A stretch of 64,000 nt of DNA from positions 2,692,501 through 2,756,500 of the forward strand of contig NZ_OY762552.1 of NCBI RefSeq assembly GCF_963666025.1, in the 5' to 3' direction. The translations under genes were made by a program, and so were the position numbers. The notes under the pieces were generated by a model, which ran no database searches, was not told where the DNA came from, and saw only the letters and a list, made by a program, of their open reading frames with translations. This stretch comes from an uncultured Methanobacterium sp. (GTDB lineage Archaea > Methanobacteriota > Methanobacteria > Methanobacteriales > Methanobacteriaceae). Of this stretch, positions 54,901-63,299 are shown one piece after another. Numbering within the stretch: the first letter of the stretch is position 1; the number at the start of each line of letters is the position of its first letter.

Positions 54901-57900
54901 AGATAGGTAGTAGTCTGAATAAACTCTGTTAATGTGGTCATTCAACCAGAAAACATTTCCACTGTTTAATTCGGAGGCAATATTTAAGATAGTGTTATTT
55001 TCCAAAACTGTTTCGTATGTGCCATCATTATTCCCATCAAACGTTACATTAACACCACACGCACGAGAATCTGTTCCCGCCACATAAACTACAGTGTACA
55101 GTTTTGCATAGGTGATGTTGGTGTAACCGGATGGTGCGAAGTTGTAAGTAGCTTCCTGTGTCACTCCCACATCCTGCTTCTGCTGGTTAAATGGCGTAGG
55201 TTGTGAGGCGTTAACGTATAGATCTCCAGATACTGTGCCGCTTTGATTGGTGGTTAAGGGAAGTTCATCAGCAGATGCAGTTCCACACAGTGCCATGGCA
55301 AAAACAACTCCAATTATAAGGAGTATTGGTAATTTTTTTCTCCTACCATTTCTGGATATTCCCAATCCTCCCAAAATGCTTAAAACACCAACAATTAAAC
55401 CTGTAAATGTCGTTCCTGTTTCTTGCATTGGTACAGTACTGCTGATTGATGTGTTTTCTGCAGCATTAGCTAGGGTAGAAACTGATGAGTTTACAACCGT
55501 TGATCCTGGCGATTGGATACTCAAGGTTAATGCCCGAGCATTATTACTGGTTATGTAGTCATAGGTACTTGAGAAGATATTAGGGCTACTGGTTGAACTA
55601 CCTGCACTCAGCACTCTTAAAATCAGGTTGAGTTTGGGGTCACCCACCGGTAGATTACCAAGATTCCAGGTAACAGTCCTGGTTGAAGGATTATACTCGG
55701 GATTAGGTAAACTATCAGCTATCATTCCAACATATTCAAAGTTTCCCGGTATCACATACTTAAATATCACTCCAGTGGCATCATCTGGTCCGTTGTTACC
55801 CACCTTGAAGCTCATGGTGATAATATCACCAACCTGTGGATTGCTGTTGGAAACTGATGAATTGACGTAAACATCTGCCCGGGGTATGGTGTAGTTTTTG
55901 GTGTAAACTGTAGATGGGTTTCCAGCAGAGTCCACAGCCATGAATTTTAGGGTGGTGGTGCTGGAGATGTTCAGGGCAGTGTGGTAAACACTACTGCTTG
56001 TCGTTGGGTTACTTCCATTGGTAGTGTAGTATATTACGGGATTATTGTCCAGATTATCTGTTGCACTCAAAACTACTGATTGTGCAGTGCTGTAAGTACC
56101 GGTTCCAGGTGTTGCATTTGCAGTTGGTGCTGTTTTATCCAGAGTATATGTTCTTGTTTGATTGGCAGCTCGGTTACCTTCATCATCTACCGCATAGAAT
56201 TTTAAGTTCATAACCCCTTCGGTGTTGAGGTTGAGGGTGACAGTTTTGTTTGTATGATTCCAGTTCACACCATCATTACTGTAATATATTATAGGGTTTT
56301 GATCCCTGTCGTCACTGGCTGTCAGGGTCACTGTTTGATCAGTTTTAAACACTCCACTGTTTAGATCTGCGGTGACTAGGGGTGCTGTGGTGTCAATGGT
56401 GTATGTTTCACTCTGAACTTGGCCCTGATTTCCAGCTGCATCCACTGCCATGAATTTTAGGGTGGTGGTTGTAGCTATGTGTATAGGTCCAGAGTAGATG
56501 TTGCTGTTGGTGGTGGGGTCACTTCCATTGGTAGTATAATATATAGTAGATGGTTCTGAAGCAGTCAACTCCACATCCAAAGTGTGGTTTACCAGACAAG
56601 TGGTTGGATTGGCACTGACACTAGGAGCTGTTGTATCTATAATATAAGTTTCACTCAGGGGGTCCGAATTTATGCCTGAAACTGGGAAAAGCGTGAAATA
56701 GAGAGTACTGGTTTTTTCCAAGTGAACAGGGAATAAATAGATAGACACAACTGGACATAAGGGATTGCTTCCATCATCTATGTAATACCTTATAAAGCCG
56801 TGTACATCAGAAGTTAGATTCACATCCAAAGAATGGTTATATATTCCACCAACAGGATTTGCAGTGACTATTGGTTTGTATTCTGCAACCAGAATACTAC
56901 TTAAAGCCACCATATTGTCTCCATTTCCATTTACCATGAAACTCTGCAAGCCCGCATTGTTAAGGCCATTTTGCAAAGCACTGGTTACATCGCACTGACT
57001 TAGACTTAGCTGAGATCCACTTGAATAATTTCCACTAAATCCTGTGTATTCGTTTCCATTGAAGATAAATTTACTTTTACCATCTTCATTGGCACTAGCA
57101 AGGATGTTGATAACTTTTGCATTGCCAATGTTGGTGGTGTTCACTCCAGTGAATGTGGCATATGCAGTTGCTTCATCATTACTGGCACTGCGGGTAGTTC
57201 CACTGTAAAGCATGTCAAATCCATCGTTGATGTAAATCTTTTTGATGGTGGTTTCGTAGTTGTCCTGGTAAACAACTATGAGGTATGCTCCGTAGATTCC
57301 GTAGTTGTTCCCTGCCTCGGGGATTATGGTCATGGTGTTACCAGCATTGTTGAATAAGCTGGTCACATCATACACGTACAGTCCGCCAGGGTAGTTGTAA
57401 CCACCGTATCCTTTAGTGTCGCTGTAAGTTGCACCGGGATTAATTGTTGCCCCATTGAAAATCATGGTCCAGTTAGGGGCATTTGTCATCTGGTCGTAAG
57501 TGTAACCCTGATACAATCTGGCACTAACCACAGTTGCACCAACTGGTATATGCAGGTTATCTGAGGTCCAACTGTATGTTTTTCCCGTCCAGTAGGCACC
57601 ATTGTAGGTGGCATTGCCGCTACTGTAAACAATATCGTAATAACCTTCAAAGGTTTGCTGGGTACTTAAATCACTGCCATCAGTGTACTTTTTACCCTTA
57701 TAACCATTGTTGTAAACAGTCAAAGTTGTGGCAAAGATATTGTTGGAATCATTGGTCTCAGGTACGTTGTTGGAGGGGTCTGCATTGGCTGATACTGGTA
57801 CACTATCACCTGCAGTGTGAATCACTGGATCAGTAACTGAAACAGTTACATTAGCACCCACTGCCAGTGCAGGAACATTTACAGTGTAAGTGTTTCCATT

Positions 57901-60849
57901 AACAGTTACATTTAAGGTGGTAGAAGCTGAATTAGCAGTTCCATTATTATTCACTGTTACATTGATTACATTGGGTTCATTGGCGAACATGTAATCTCCG
58001 AGACCTGAATTGGCTTTAACATCTGTAATAATTAGATCTGTTACAGGGGGTGTGTTTACTGTTATGTAACATGTTTTAACTTCATTATCACTGCCTCCGG
58101 AGTTAGTCACTGTGAGTTTCACATTGTAGGTTCCGGGGGTGCTGTAAGTGTATGAGGGGTTTTTATCGGTGCTGTCAGTGATACCGTCGTTGTCAAAATC
58201 CCACGCATAACTGGCTACGTATCCAGTCGAAGTATCATTGAACTGCACGGGCATTGGAGCAATTCCAGTAGTTGTATTGGTGGTGAAATTAGCCACAGGT
58301 GCTGCATCTGCGTATTCAACTACCAGGAATTGTTGTAGTGTGTCCATTCCACCGCTGGTGGTTCCCTGGATTGCAGCTACATTGCCAGTGGCAGTTAAGT
58401 AGTTTTTAATATCAGCTACCAGAGCTGAACTAGTGAAGCTGTTTCCCTGCCATGCTGCCAGTGCTATGGTGTTGCCGTTGAAGAGTAGGTTTCCTTCTCC
58501 TGGACCGGCACTGCCTGCGAAACTGTGTAGGGTTGCATTGGCAACGTTAGCTAGATCAATGGTCATGCCGGTGAAGTTGGCATAGGTTGTGGCTTCTTCC
58601 AGTGTGGTTCCGTAAGCAGATTGTGATAGTCCCAGTTCATCGCACTGTTCACCAATGAATATCTGTTTACGGGTTGCATTGGGGTCTGAATAAACCACTG
58701 CTAGGGTACTGGGGTACAGGGCATTCAGGTTACCTTCATGGGCGTTCATGACCAGGTTGTTATTGCCGTTGCGATTGTACAGGCTGGAGACATTGAAAAC
58801 CATCAAACCATATTTGTAGTTTGCGTATGTTCCGAAGTTGCTCTGGTCGGTGTACCAGGCCAGGGCACTGTTGGTGATGTCGTTGCCATTGAATAGTATG
58901 GTCCAGTTAGGGTTTCCGTCATCGGTGTAGTCCCAGTTGTAGGTTAAGTATAACCAAACGTCTTCGATGGTTCCGGTGCTAGGCACAGACAGGTTACCTG
59001 GTGTCCAAGTTTCAGTCCGGGTGGTCCATCCTACTCCTTGGTATGTAGTATCTGGTTGGGTGTAGTATGCAATATCTCCACGGATATCATAGATATGTTG
59101 GGTGTTGATGTCAGTACCGTTGTACTCGTATAATCCCTGACCGCAGTAACCATTGTACAGGACTGATTTAAGGGCACTGGTTTTGTTGTTGTTGGCTTCG
59201 TTGGTTTCAAGGATGGTGTTAAGTGGGTCTAATACAACTCTGTAGGTTATTTTAGATAAATTACTGGATCCGTAGAGTGTATCTGGGGTTATGGGTCGTA
59301 TTGTGGGGTCAATTAGGCTTAGGGTTGGTGATGTAGCGCCGGCTGCCAGTGAGTTGATGGTTGTGCTGGCTACTGGTGTGGTTCCACCATTCACATCACT
59401 GGCGTAAATGTACACCAGTATGTTGGTGGCGGTGTCTTTTCCCTGGTTTTTAATACCTGCAACTGTGACTGTGTTGTTTTGACCGGGGAAAACATAAGCT
59501 GGAGAAGTGTTAACCAGGCCACTTGCGTACAGATCCACGTTGGGTACTGCAGTGATGTAGTTGGTTTTGGTTTCAGTGTCACTTCCACCCTCATTGGTGG
59601 CTGTTAGACTCACAGTGTAGTTTCCAGAGGTAGTATATGTGTGGGTGGGGTTCTGTAGTGTTGAGGTTCCACCATCACCGAAGTCCCAGGCCCAGGATGT
59701 GGGACTACCTGTGGATGAGTCGGTAAACTGCACGGTATTGTTCCTGAGGATAGTAGTGGTGTTAGCTGTGAAGTTGCATACTGGTGCTTCAATGGTGCTT
59801 GCTAGGTTTACGGTTAGTATGGCCAGGGGAATTTTATAGTATCCGGATGTTCCTGTTCCAGGGAAGTAGCGTGCATATCCCATGGTTACATCACTAGTTC
59901 CGTTGATGTAGGGGGTGACGTTCCAGCTGTCTAAACCTGCATATGCTCCTTGAGCGTCTGGTGTGCGGTCTAGTGCAGAGTTGGTGAATGTTCCGTCTAC
60001 CGGAGGATTGGATCCGGTTATTTCGAAGTTGTTTTCTGCTGTTGGGAATCCGTAGTATCCATTGTTGCTGGCCAGGTAATTCACGGTGAGGTTGGCAGAT
60101 TCAACCGTTCCAGGGATGTTGCTAGTGTTGAATGTGGTTGAACCTACTGCTACAGTGTTGAGTTCTTCTTCTGTTTTGTAGCTGGTGACATCGTGTCCTT
60201 GGTTTACCCAGTACATTATCTTGTCGTTGTCACCATCATTGTAGGCTACGATGAGTGTCATCATTTTTATTCGACCATCACTGGGTGATCCTGTGGTGTT
60301 TACTTTCACTTTGACGGTGTCACTGGTTATTTGGTCAGTGACATCGTACCACATGAAGTAGTCGCTGGTTACTCTGGTGGTGTGGTTGTTGATGATTTTG
60401 TAAGGGTCATTTTCCCCTCCACCGTAGGCGGTGTTGTTGTTACCTCCATCAACAATGAAGTTGTAGGGGGTGTGGTCGGTTTCGGTCCAAGTGGTTTCAT
60501 ATACACCGTCTCCATTTCCATCGAATTGGTTGGTGGCGCAGAAACCGTAGTCTGTTTGCTGGTTCAGTGCATATACCGTAACATACAACCTAGCCCACTG
60601 AATATCATCAGATGCACCTTCTGGCAGGTTGAATGTATGTTCATCGAGATTGGTGTTGGTGGCGTACTGTGGAGCTTCTATGTATACTCCTCCGCTTACA
60701 GTTCCGTTTTGTACTGTGGTGAGGTTTTGACCACCAACATAATCATCGGCTGATACAGCACCACAAACTACAAGAGCAAAAATTATAGTAAGAGAAAAAA
60801 ATAGTACTTTCTTTTTTATTTGTCTATGGGTTTTTTTATTTTCCTTCAT
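48916..60849 (-). CDS. 3977-residue surface protein: two joined secreted proteins, the second with a CobN chelatase domain
   Basis: First half: signal peptide (cut near 34), DUF3344-like, PKD (353-440), CARDB, DUF3344, PKD, CARDB, third DUF3344 (to 1322), about five chitobiase-C-terminal-like repeats (YYTTNGSDPTT), DUF11 (1660-1783), and a membrane anchor with basic end (TGLIVGVLSILGGLGI, RNGRRKK; about 1806-1836). A second signal peptide follows at once (LPILLIIGVVFAMALC, GTASA; about 1838-1862). Second half: DUF3344-like, two CARDB (2143-2353), CobN/ChlH-type chelatase (about 2360-3866: YYNYPPGKQN, ATHEWLPGKEV, PPIGFTQLYGG), a Ser/Gln-rich linker and a C-terminal helix with KRK. CobN normally works in the cytoplasm with ATPase partners; none is seen here, so metal or tetrapyrrole binding at the surface is as likely as chelation. 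The family assignment is firm; function is inferred. Confidence 0.85.
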   Translation of the reverse strand: MKENKKTHRQIKKKVLFFSLTIIFALVVCGAVSADDYVGGQNLTTVQNGTVSGGVYIEAPQYATNTNLDEHTFNLPEGASDDIQWARLYVTVYALNQQTDYGFCATNQFDGNGDGVYETTWTETDHTPYNFIVDGGNNNTAYGGGENDPYKIINNHTTRVTSDYFMWYDVTDQITSDTVKVKVNTTGSPSDGRIKMMTLIVAYNDGDNDKIMYWVNQGHDVTSYKTEEELNTVAVGSTTFNTSNIPGTVESANLTVNYLASNNGYYGFPTAENNFEITGSNPPVDGTFTNSALDRTPDAQGAYAGLDSWNVTPYINGTSDVTMGYARYFPGTGTSGYYKIPLAILTVNLASTIEAPVCNFTANTTTILRNNTVQFTDSSTGSPTSWAWDFGDGGTSTLQNPTHTYTTSGNYTVSLTATNEGGSDTETKTNYITAVPNVDLYASGLVNTSPAYVFPGQNNTVTVAGIKNQGKDTATNILVYIYASDVNGGTTPVASTTINSLAAGATSPTLSLIDPTIRPITPDTLYGSSNLSKITYRVVLDPLNTILETNEANNNKTSALKSVLYNGYCGQGLYEYNGTDINTQHIYDIRGDIAYYTQPDTTYQGVGWTTRTETWTPGNLSVPSTGTIEDVWLYLTYNWDYTDDGNPNWTILFNGNDITNSALAWYTDQSNFGTYANYKYGLMVFNVSSLYNRNGNNNLVMNAHEGNLNALYPSTLAVVYSDPNATRKQIFIGEQCDELGLSQSAYGTTLEEATTYANFTGMTIDLANVANATLHSFAGSAGPGEGNLLFNGNTIALAAWQGNSFTSSALVADIKNYLTATGNVAAIQGTTSGGMDTLQQFLVVEYADAAPVANFTTNTTTGIAPMPVQFNDTSTGYVASYAWDFDNDGITDSTDKNPSYTYSTPGTYNVKLTVTNSGGSDNEVKTCYITVNTPPVTDLIITDVKANSGLGDYMFANEPNVINVTVNNNGTANSASTTLNVTVNGNTYTVNVPALAVGANVTVSVTDPVIHTAGDSVPVSANADPSNNVPETNDSNNIFATTLTVYNNGYKGKKYTDGSDLSTQQTFEGYYDIVYSSGNATYNGAYWTGKTYSWTSDNLHIPVGATVVSARLYQGYTYDQMTNAPNWTMIFNGATINPGATYSDTKGYGGYNYPGGLYVYDVTSLFNNAGNTMTIIPEAGNNYGIYGAYLIVVYQDNYETTIKKIYINDGFDMLYSGTTRSASNDEATAYATFTGVNTTNIGNAKVINILASANEDGKSKFIFNGNEYTGFSGNYSSGSQLSLSQCDVTSALQNGLNNAGLQSFMVNGNGDNMVALSSILVAEYKPIVTANPVGGIYNHSLDVNLTSDVHGFIRYYIDDGSNPLCPVVSIYLFPVHLEKTSTLYFTLFPVSGINSDPLSETYIIDTTAPSVSANPTTCLVNHTLDVELTASEPSTIYYTTNGSDPTTNSNIYSGPIHIATTTTLKFMAVDAAGNQGQVQSETYTIDTTAPLVTADLNSGVFKTDQTVTLTASDDRDQNPIIYYSNDGVNWNHTNKTVTLNLNTEGVMNLKFYAVDDEGNRAANQTRTYTLDKTAPTANATPGTGTYSTAQSVVLSATDNLDNNPVIYYTTNGSNPTTSSSVYHTALNISSTTTLKFMAVDSAGNPSTVYTKNYTIPRADVYVNSSVSNSNPQVGDIITMSFKVGNNGPDDATGVIFKYVIPGNFEYVGMIADSLPNPEYNPSTRTVTWNLGNLPVGDPKLNLILRVLSAGSSTSSPNIFSSTYDYITSNNARALTLSIQSPGSTVVNSSVSTLANAAENTSISSTVPMQETGTTFTGLIVGVLSILGGLGISRNGRRKKLPILLIIGVVFAMALCGTASADELPLTTNQSGTVSGDLYVNASQPTPFNQQKQDVGVTQEATYNFAPSGYTNITYAKLYTVVYVAGTDSRACGVNVTFDGNNDGTYETVLENNTILNIASELNSGNVFWLNDHINRVYSDYYLSYDVLPYITNGVVKVKVQTAPSGSGVDGRIKFLALIVAYNDGDGDRISYWVNDGHMWFQDDSTRGTTFDTTTLPTGWENAQLKVVHTSSYDANYEFNGVSKEGSNPPAATYFGFDSWNVTNDMTTGQTSTLNYLNFPGQSFKIFISTLKVKYPQATDLADLIPEVVAIPNNLIVGIPSQINTTIANRGLTSAGEFQVEIYDGNNLIKTFTVNGLNAGSTLNLLFNWTPTTSGVHNLKVILDTLNDVLESNKTNNIYLIDNLEVNSQKPDLIVVPSDLGVPNNPAVNQTYNLNVNITNQGLINSGQFQVDFYDGNTKIGSQSISRLAVGELKNILFNWNPTTNGLHEIKVILDALNQVNESNETNNQYNKFSMIKESGVTSVFIIYDDLGNLNPAAADVLQIIPNISIQLRTGLQINQMTDDELYQYLKTCDIFIGDWIMTETAPMLQRILTAHPEVANKGIFLILEPPASVTYNSLELMKYSAINGTKLIPSSITLAELNDYYTNTMRGKNYYNILAYVNGTISTAVNLDDRFDKAVLYKDVNDRDNFKNQILWALNLFGLQTSYSDPTYSDKGCIYRNGYYNSLEEYMAKYFKSDNVGTVGLIESSMYVPNSLATYYAIIDALEAKGLNVIPITAPGATTDQLAYMLKMFTNATDLNDFINHTSNYLVRVDAVVDMVAYGLGGEDFGNVTTFLTALNVPILRAVHSNYETNEVYEMSTSGLRVLEGDKWWHIAILEAQGLIDPIYVGGQKTTIDPNTGGSAGDYVPYTPNIQMLATTISSWASLKHMANSEKKIAMIYYNYPPGKQNIAASYLDPVESIFNLLNVLKNQNYTVDNIPANSTVLLYEMLAQGTNIANWAPGLVDKLADNNSSLLAELLAYQDSNGNKIDFSSWNQTEIEKLADIPGAILYPVSEFLKWYNQLDDLTQLNIEQGPVAYIGEICKRSVEINYISSNDAADIIQEHTQDMYDKIDSWYSQIYALVPDANLNASAPILSNIVAILKKYVVSKDVADYNQYLLYKQQFLALNISGMSGWGAVPGNIMTVERNRTKYFVLPGIQFGNILIAPEPQRGWEGNADQIYHNSVVAPNYQYLAFYAYLQQQGMDAMVFMGRHATHEWLPGKEVLTSYDDFPSIVTGGIPQIYFYIMDGVGEGLTAKRRGAAVIIDHLTPPIGFTQLYGGMSDLESLVEDYDGADSTKKQEIITKIKKTIQDNNLQADIGVDISNLSNAQLIEVVDAYLTDVANTFYPYGVDVIGRNWTDDQIALLVTSMLSVPYLVENQTNVTENLNTTSLQNEIALVTYGKKYDDLNAAQQNIVQEKCVELVKQLIYSDVATVASGFTSNPSNNLKIALGKAVIYINGIKVSVSNEVTSFINALNGGYVAPGLGNDPINNPDALPTGKNFYQDQAAEIPTLTAYLKAKNLTLTTLLNENDTVKKIVVGIWDTETSRDNGELISLVLYLLGMEPQWSSSPSAGSNGQKLLEMPTYVNLNDLTRPDGWDKKRIDVVVVIDGNMRDLFSRQLGLIDKAFRIALARSYYTILSNSTLQAKYGDNVKKALDSIMSDIGNYGKGSESLDDNYVAFDWVNDFCYYMDQGMNCTDAGELAISRIFAPPENDYGAMIAQAVRQSWTWNSSSELGYNYLVRMGNVYSSNNWGKYSGIAFIRALTGVNSVYTSRNTNLYGSLDNDDFFDYWGGLSLAIAAVNGKEPNMYVLKYGNGIEPRAMSLEQYVSREYNTRLNNPQWIEGMMGSGYAGAGYISKYVSNMFLGQVTRPGAFNNKMWDNLVDVYFKDKYNMGVTKWLESGANSYAMVSVAGTLLTAAYTGYWTTDTATLQLVANEWAKMVIAGGVACCDCSCGNIAMMKWATTYVNADLLASLNAQLYKATQQAAFAPGKTPDSNPTGSTSTGSQSSSSQSSSQSQSESQSQDSGSSGSVGDESSESSTTPGDSGEGKAYEVTKQSSSSGTSESGLPIAAIAGVIILVGLVGFGYFKGNFKRK
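55333..55339 (-). other. Seven-base homopolymer at the fusion junction
   Basis: Seven A on the coding (minus) strand between the anchor of the first half and the second signal peptide. One extra A would put an upstream ATG (coding MVGEKKLPILL) in frame with the CobN half and stop the first half 22 codons later at TGA. Candidate assembly error, slippery site or phase-variable tract. Confidence 0.6.
58300..59752 (-). repeat. Long dispersed repeat, copy 2
   Basis: Partner of 46150-47600; see that entry. Confidence 0.8.
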
Positions 60850-60889
60850 TTTTTCTACCTTATTTGTACTTTTTCTACTTTATCTGTAA
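60850..60889. repeat. Tandem 20-base repeat covering the ribosome site of the giant gene
   Basis: Units 60850-60869 and 60870-60889 differ at a few positions. On the minus strand each reads about TACARATAARGTAGAAAAA, and the inner copy supplies the AAGGTAG ribosome site of the ATG at 60849. Confidence 0.5.
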
Positions 60890-61773
60890 CTTTTACAGAA
60901 TTCATCGGAAATCACGAGTTTTATGTGAGTTTTTTTAATAATTAAGAAATTATTCCCCATTTGCATTTTCTTCCTCCTTCCAATTTTCATTTCATCCGAT
61001 TTTATAATATTTTTCTCAACAGTGCCCTCCTAATTGATAACTTAGTTCAAAGAATTTTCCCATAATTAAAATATTACTTTAATTGAAATAAGTATCAATA
61101 TTCTCTTTAATTTTCTACGGGTAGATATAATTATTATAATATAAAAAGTACTATTATTATTGTTATTATATGTATTACTGAAAAGCCGATACTGGGTCAA
61201 ATTGTAATACATTTTTGGTAAAATAAACTAATATTTGTTATCTAAAAAATATAGTTTTAAATTAGATTAAGGGGTCAAAGGCTTTATTGAACGTTTTTAA
61301 CACAATAATGTCTTATTTACTCAAGAAAGACAATTAATGGATTAGATATCGGTAAATTTTTCAACTACCATTAAATTACGGACTTACAAAAATTTTAAAA
61401 AAATAGAGAATTCGTTTTACTGTTGAATAGGGATGACATTCCATAGTTAAGATATTTTTGGAATCTTTATATTCTAATTTAATAATCTTATTTCATTCCC
61501 GATCAGGATTTATCATTGCGACAAATTTCTTTTAGTAATTTCAAACCTAAAACATAAAAAGTAAATATTTATGCCTTTAAATGATTAATATAAACGTTGA
61601 AATCATAATAAACTAAATTAATATTTTAGATAGAATAACGAAACTTTAAAAATACATTTTAAATCGAAAATAATATTTAAATTGGTTTCAAAGTTAGTTC
61701 AGATTAATTTAAAAAAATAAAAAATTGAATATAATATATTGTTTATTTCAAAAATATAAAACTAGGTGCAGAA
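60890..61773. other. Long AT-rich divergent intergenic region
   Basis: Nearly 900 bases without a convincing gene, RNA motif or palindrome array. It should contain the promoters of the giant surface gene (minus) and of the nucleotide-sugar dehydrogenase (plus). Just before the latter, GGTG lies near 61766. A small or structural RNA cannot be excluded by eye. Confidence 0.4.
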
Positions 61774-63120
61774 ATGTATCAAAAATTATTAAAAAAAATT
61801 AAAAACAAAGAATCAACCATTTGTGTTGTTGGACTGGGCTATGTTGGCCTTCCAACAGCCATATTCTTTGCGGAAAATGGTTTTAATGTTATTGGAGTCG
61901 GAATTGACGAAAAGAAACTGAACATGATTAATCAGGGAATCTCACCTCTGGGAGAACTTGGTTTAGATGAAAGGCTTTTCAAGGTTGTTCAGGACAAGAA
62001 ACTGGTTGCAACATTGGATCTTCCAGGAGCTACCCGCGATTCTGATATTATACTGCTTATTGTACCAACACCAGTAACCAAATCCAAGGACCCGGATCTA
62101 TCACACATCATATCTGCCGGTGAAAATGTGTCCAAAGGACTGGGCAAAGGTAAACTGGTAGTACTGGAGTCCACAGTGTATCCCGGTGTGACTGAAGAAA
62201 CATTACAACCAATCCTGGAAACATCTGGACTCAAAGCCGGTGCGGACTTTGGACTGGCCTACTGCCCTGAAAGGTACAACCCAGGGGATGATGCCCACTC
62301 CATAGAAAAAGTAGCCAGAGTCGTTGGTGGAATAACCCCCGAATGGGCGGAGATAACCCGTGAACTTTATCAGTTCATAATTGAAGAAGATATCAATGTT
62401 TTAAGGAACATTAAGACTGCTGAGGCTGCCAAGGTTATTGAAAACACCCAGCGTGACCTTAATATTGCCCTGGTTAATGAACTGGCCATGATCTTCGAGA
62501 AAATAGGCATTGATGTTATGGAAGTTATTGAGGGTGCCAGCACCAAATGGAACTTCAACGCTTACTACCCTGGTGGGGGAGTAGGTGGGCATTGTCTGCC
62601 TGTAGACCCTTACTATTTAGTTAAAAAAGCTAAAGAGTTAGGATACCATTCTAAGGTAATAGCTGCTGGTCGTACCATCAATGATTACATGCCTAAACAC
62701 GTCTTCGGTCTTCTCACAGATGCTTTAAATGATAATGAAAAACCAGTGAAGAACTCCCGTGTTGTGGTTCTGGGGTTATCCTACAAGGAAAACGTGGGTG
62801 ACGATCGAGAATCACCTTCTGAGGAACTCATAGGTGAACTGGAACACAACCAGGCGCAGGTTACCATAGTGGACCCTTACATTGAAGAAACAGCAGTCTA
62901 CGGCACACTGGAAAGTGATGTATACACTGCACTGGAAGATGCAGATGCCATGGTCTTAATGACTGCCCACCAGGAATTCCGGGACCTGGACTTTGAAAAA
63001 GTAAAAAAACTAATGAAAATCCCTATTATCATAGATGCCCGGCGCATATATGATCCTGAAAAACTAAGGGAAATGGGATTCCATTACAGTGGAGTGGGAG
63101 CAGTAAATAACTCCTATTAA
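61774..63120 (+). CDS. UDP-N-acetyl-hexosamine (WecC/WbpA/TviB-type) nucleotide-sugar dehydrogenase
   Basis: 448 residues. VGLGYVGLPTAIFFAENG at 19-36 is the NAD-binding motif, LESTVYPGVTEE near 132 and AYCPERYNPGDD near 168 are family motifs, and the catalytic Cys is in GGGVGGHCLPVDPYY near 270. The C-terminal UDP-binding domain is complete. It oxidises C6 of a UDP-sugar to the uronic acid using NAD; the AYCPER/GGHCLPVDPYYL pattern favours the N-acetylhexosamine branch over UDP-glucose dehydrogenase. Together with the epimerases it can supply uronic acids for the surface glycan. Confidence 0.88.
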   Translation: MYQKLLKKIKNKESTICVVGLGYVGLPTAIFFAENGFNVIGVGIDEKKLNMINQGISPLGELGLDERLFKVVQDKKLVATLDLPGATRDSDIILLIVPTPVTKSKDPDLSHIISAGENVSKGLGKGKLVVLESTVYPGVTEETLQPILETSGLKAGADFGLAYCPERYNPGDDAHSIEKVARVVGGITPEWAEITRELYQFIIEEDINVLRNIKTAEAAKVIENTQRDLNIALVNELAMIFEKIGIDVMEVIEGASTKWNFNAYYPGGGVGGHCLPVDPYYLVKKAKELGYHSKVIAAGRTINDYMPKHVFGLLTDALNDNEKPVKNSRVVVLGLSYKENVGDDRESPSEELIGELEHNQAQVTIVDPYIEETAVYGTLESDVYTALEDADAMVLMTAHQEFRDLDFEKVKKLMKIPIIIDARRIYDPEKLREMGFHYSGVGAVNNSY

Positions 63121-63299
63121 CCTCCACATTTAATTTCTTTTTAAATTTAAAACAGACTTATACTTCTAGAACTAATTTTATTTTAAGTAGACTTTCTTTT
63201 TAATTAATTTCTACTTTTAAGCAGATTCTACTTTTAAACAGACTGTTGTGTGTATTTTTTTTGTGATTAGAGAATTTATGTTAGTATTTTCCTTCATTA
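63121..63299. other. Convergent terminator region with tandem 17-base repeat
   Basis: T-rich sequence between the convergent dehydrogenase and epimerase genes. TTCTACTTTTAARCAGA occurs twice in tandem at 63209-63225 and 63226-63242. Several T runs can serve both strands. Confidence 0.45.

Noticed and set aside
60890..61773. Hidden gene or RNA in the long intergenic region
   Set aside because: I found no frame with a ribosome site and no recognisable RNA fold by eye; left as unassigned rather than called.
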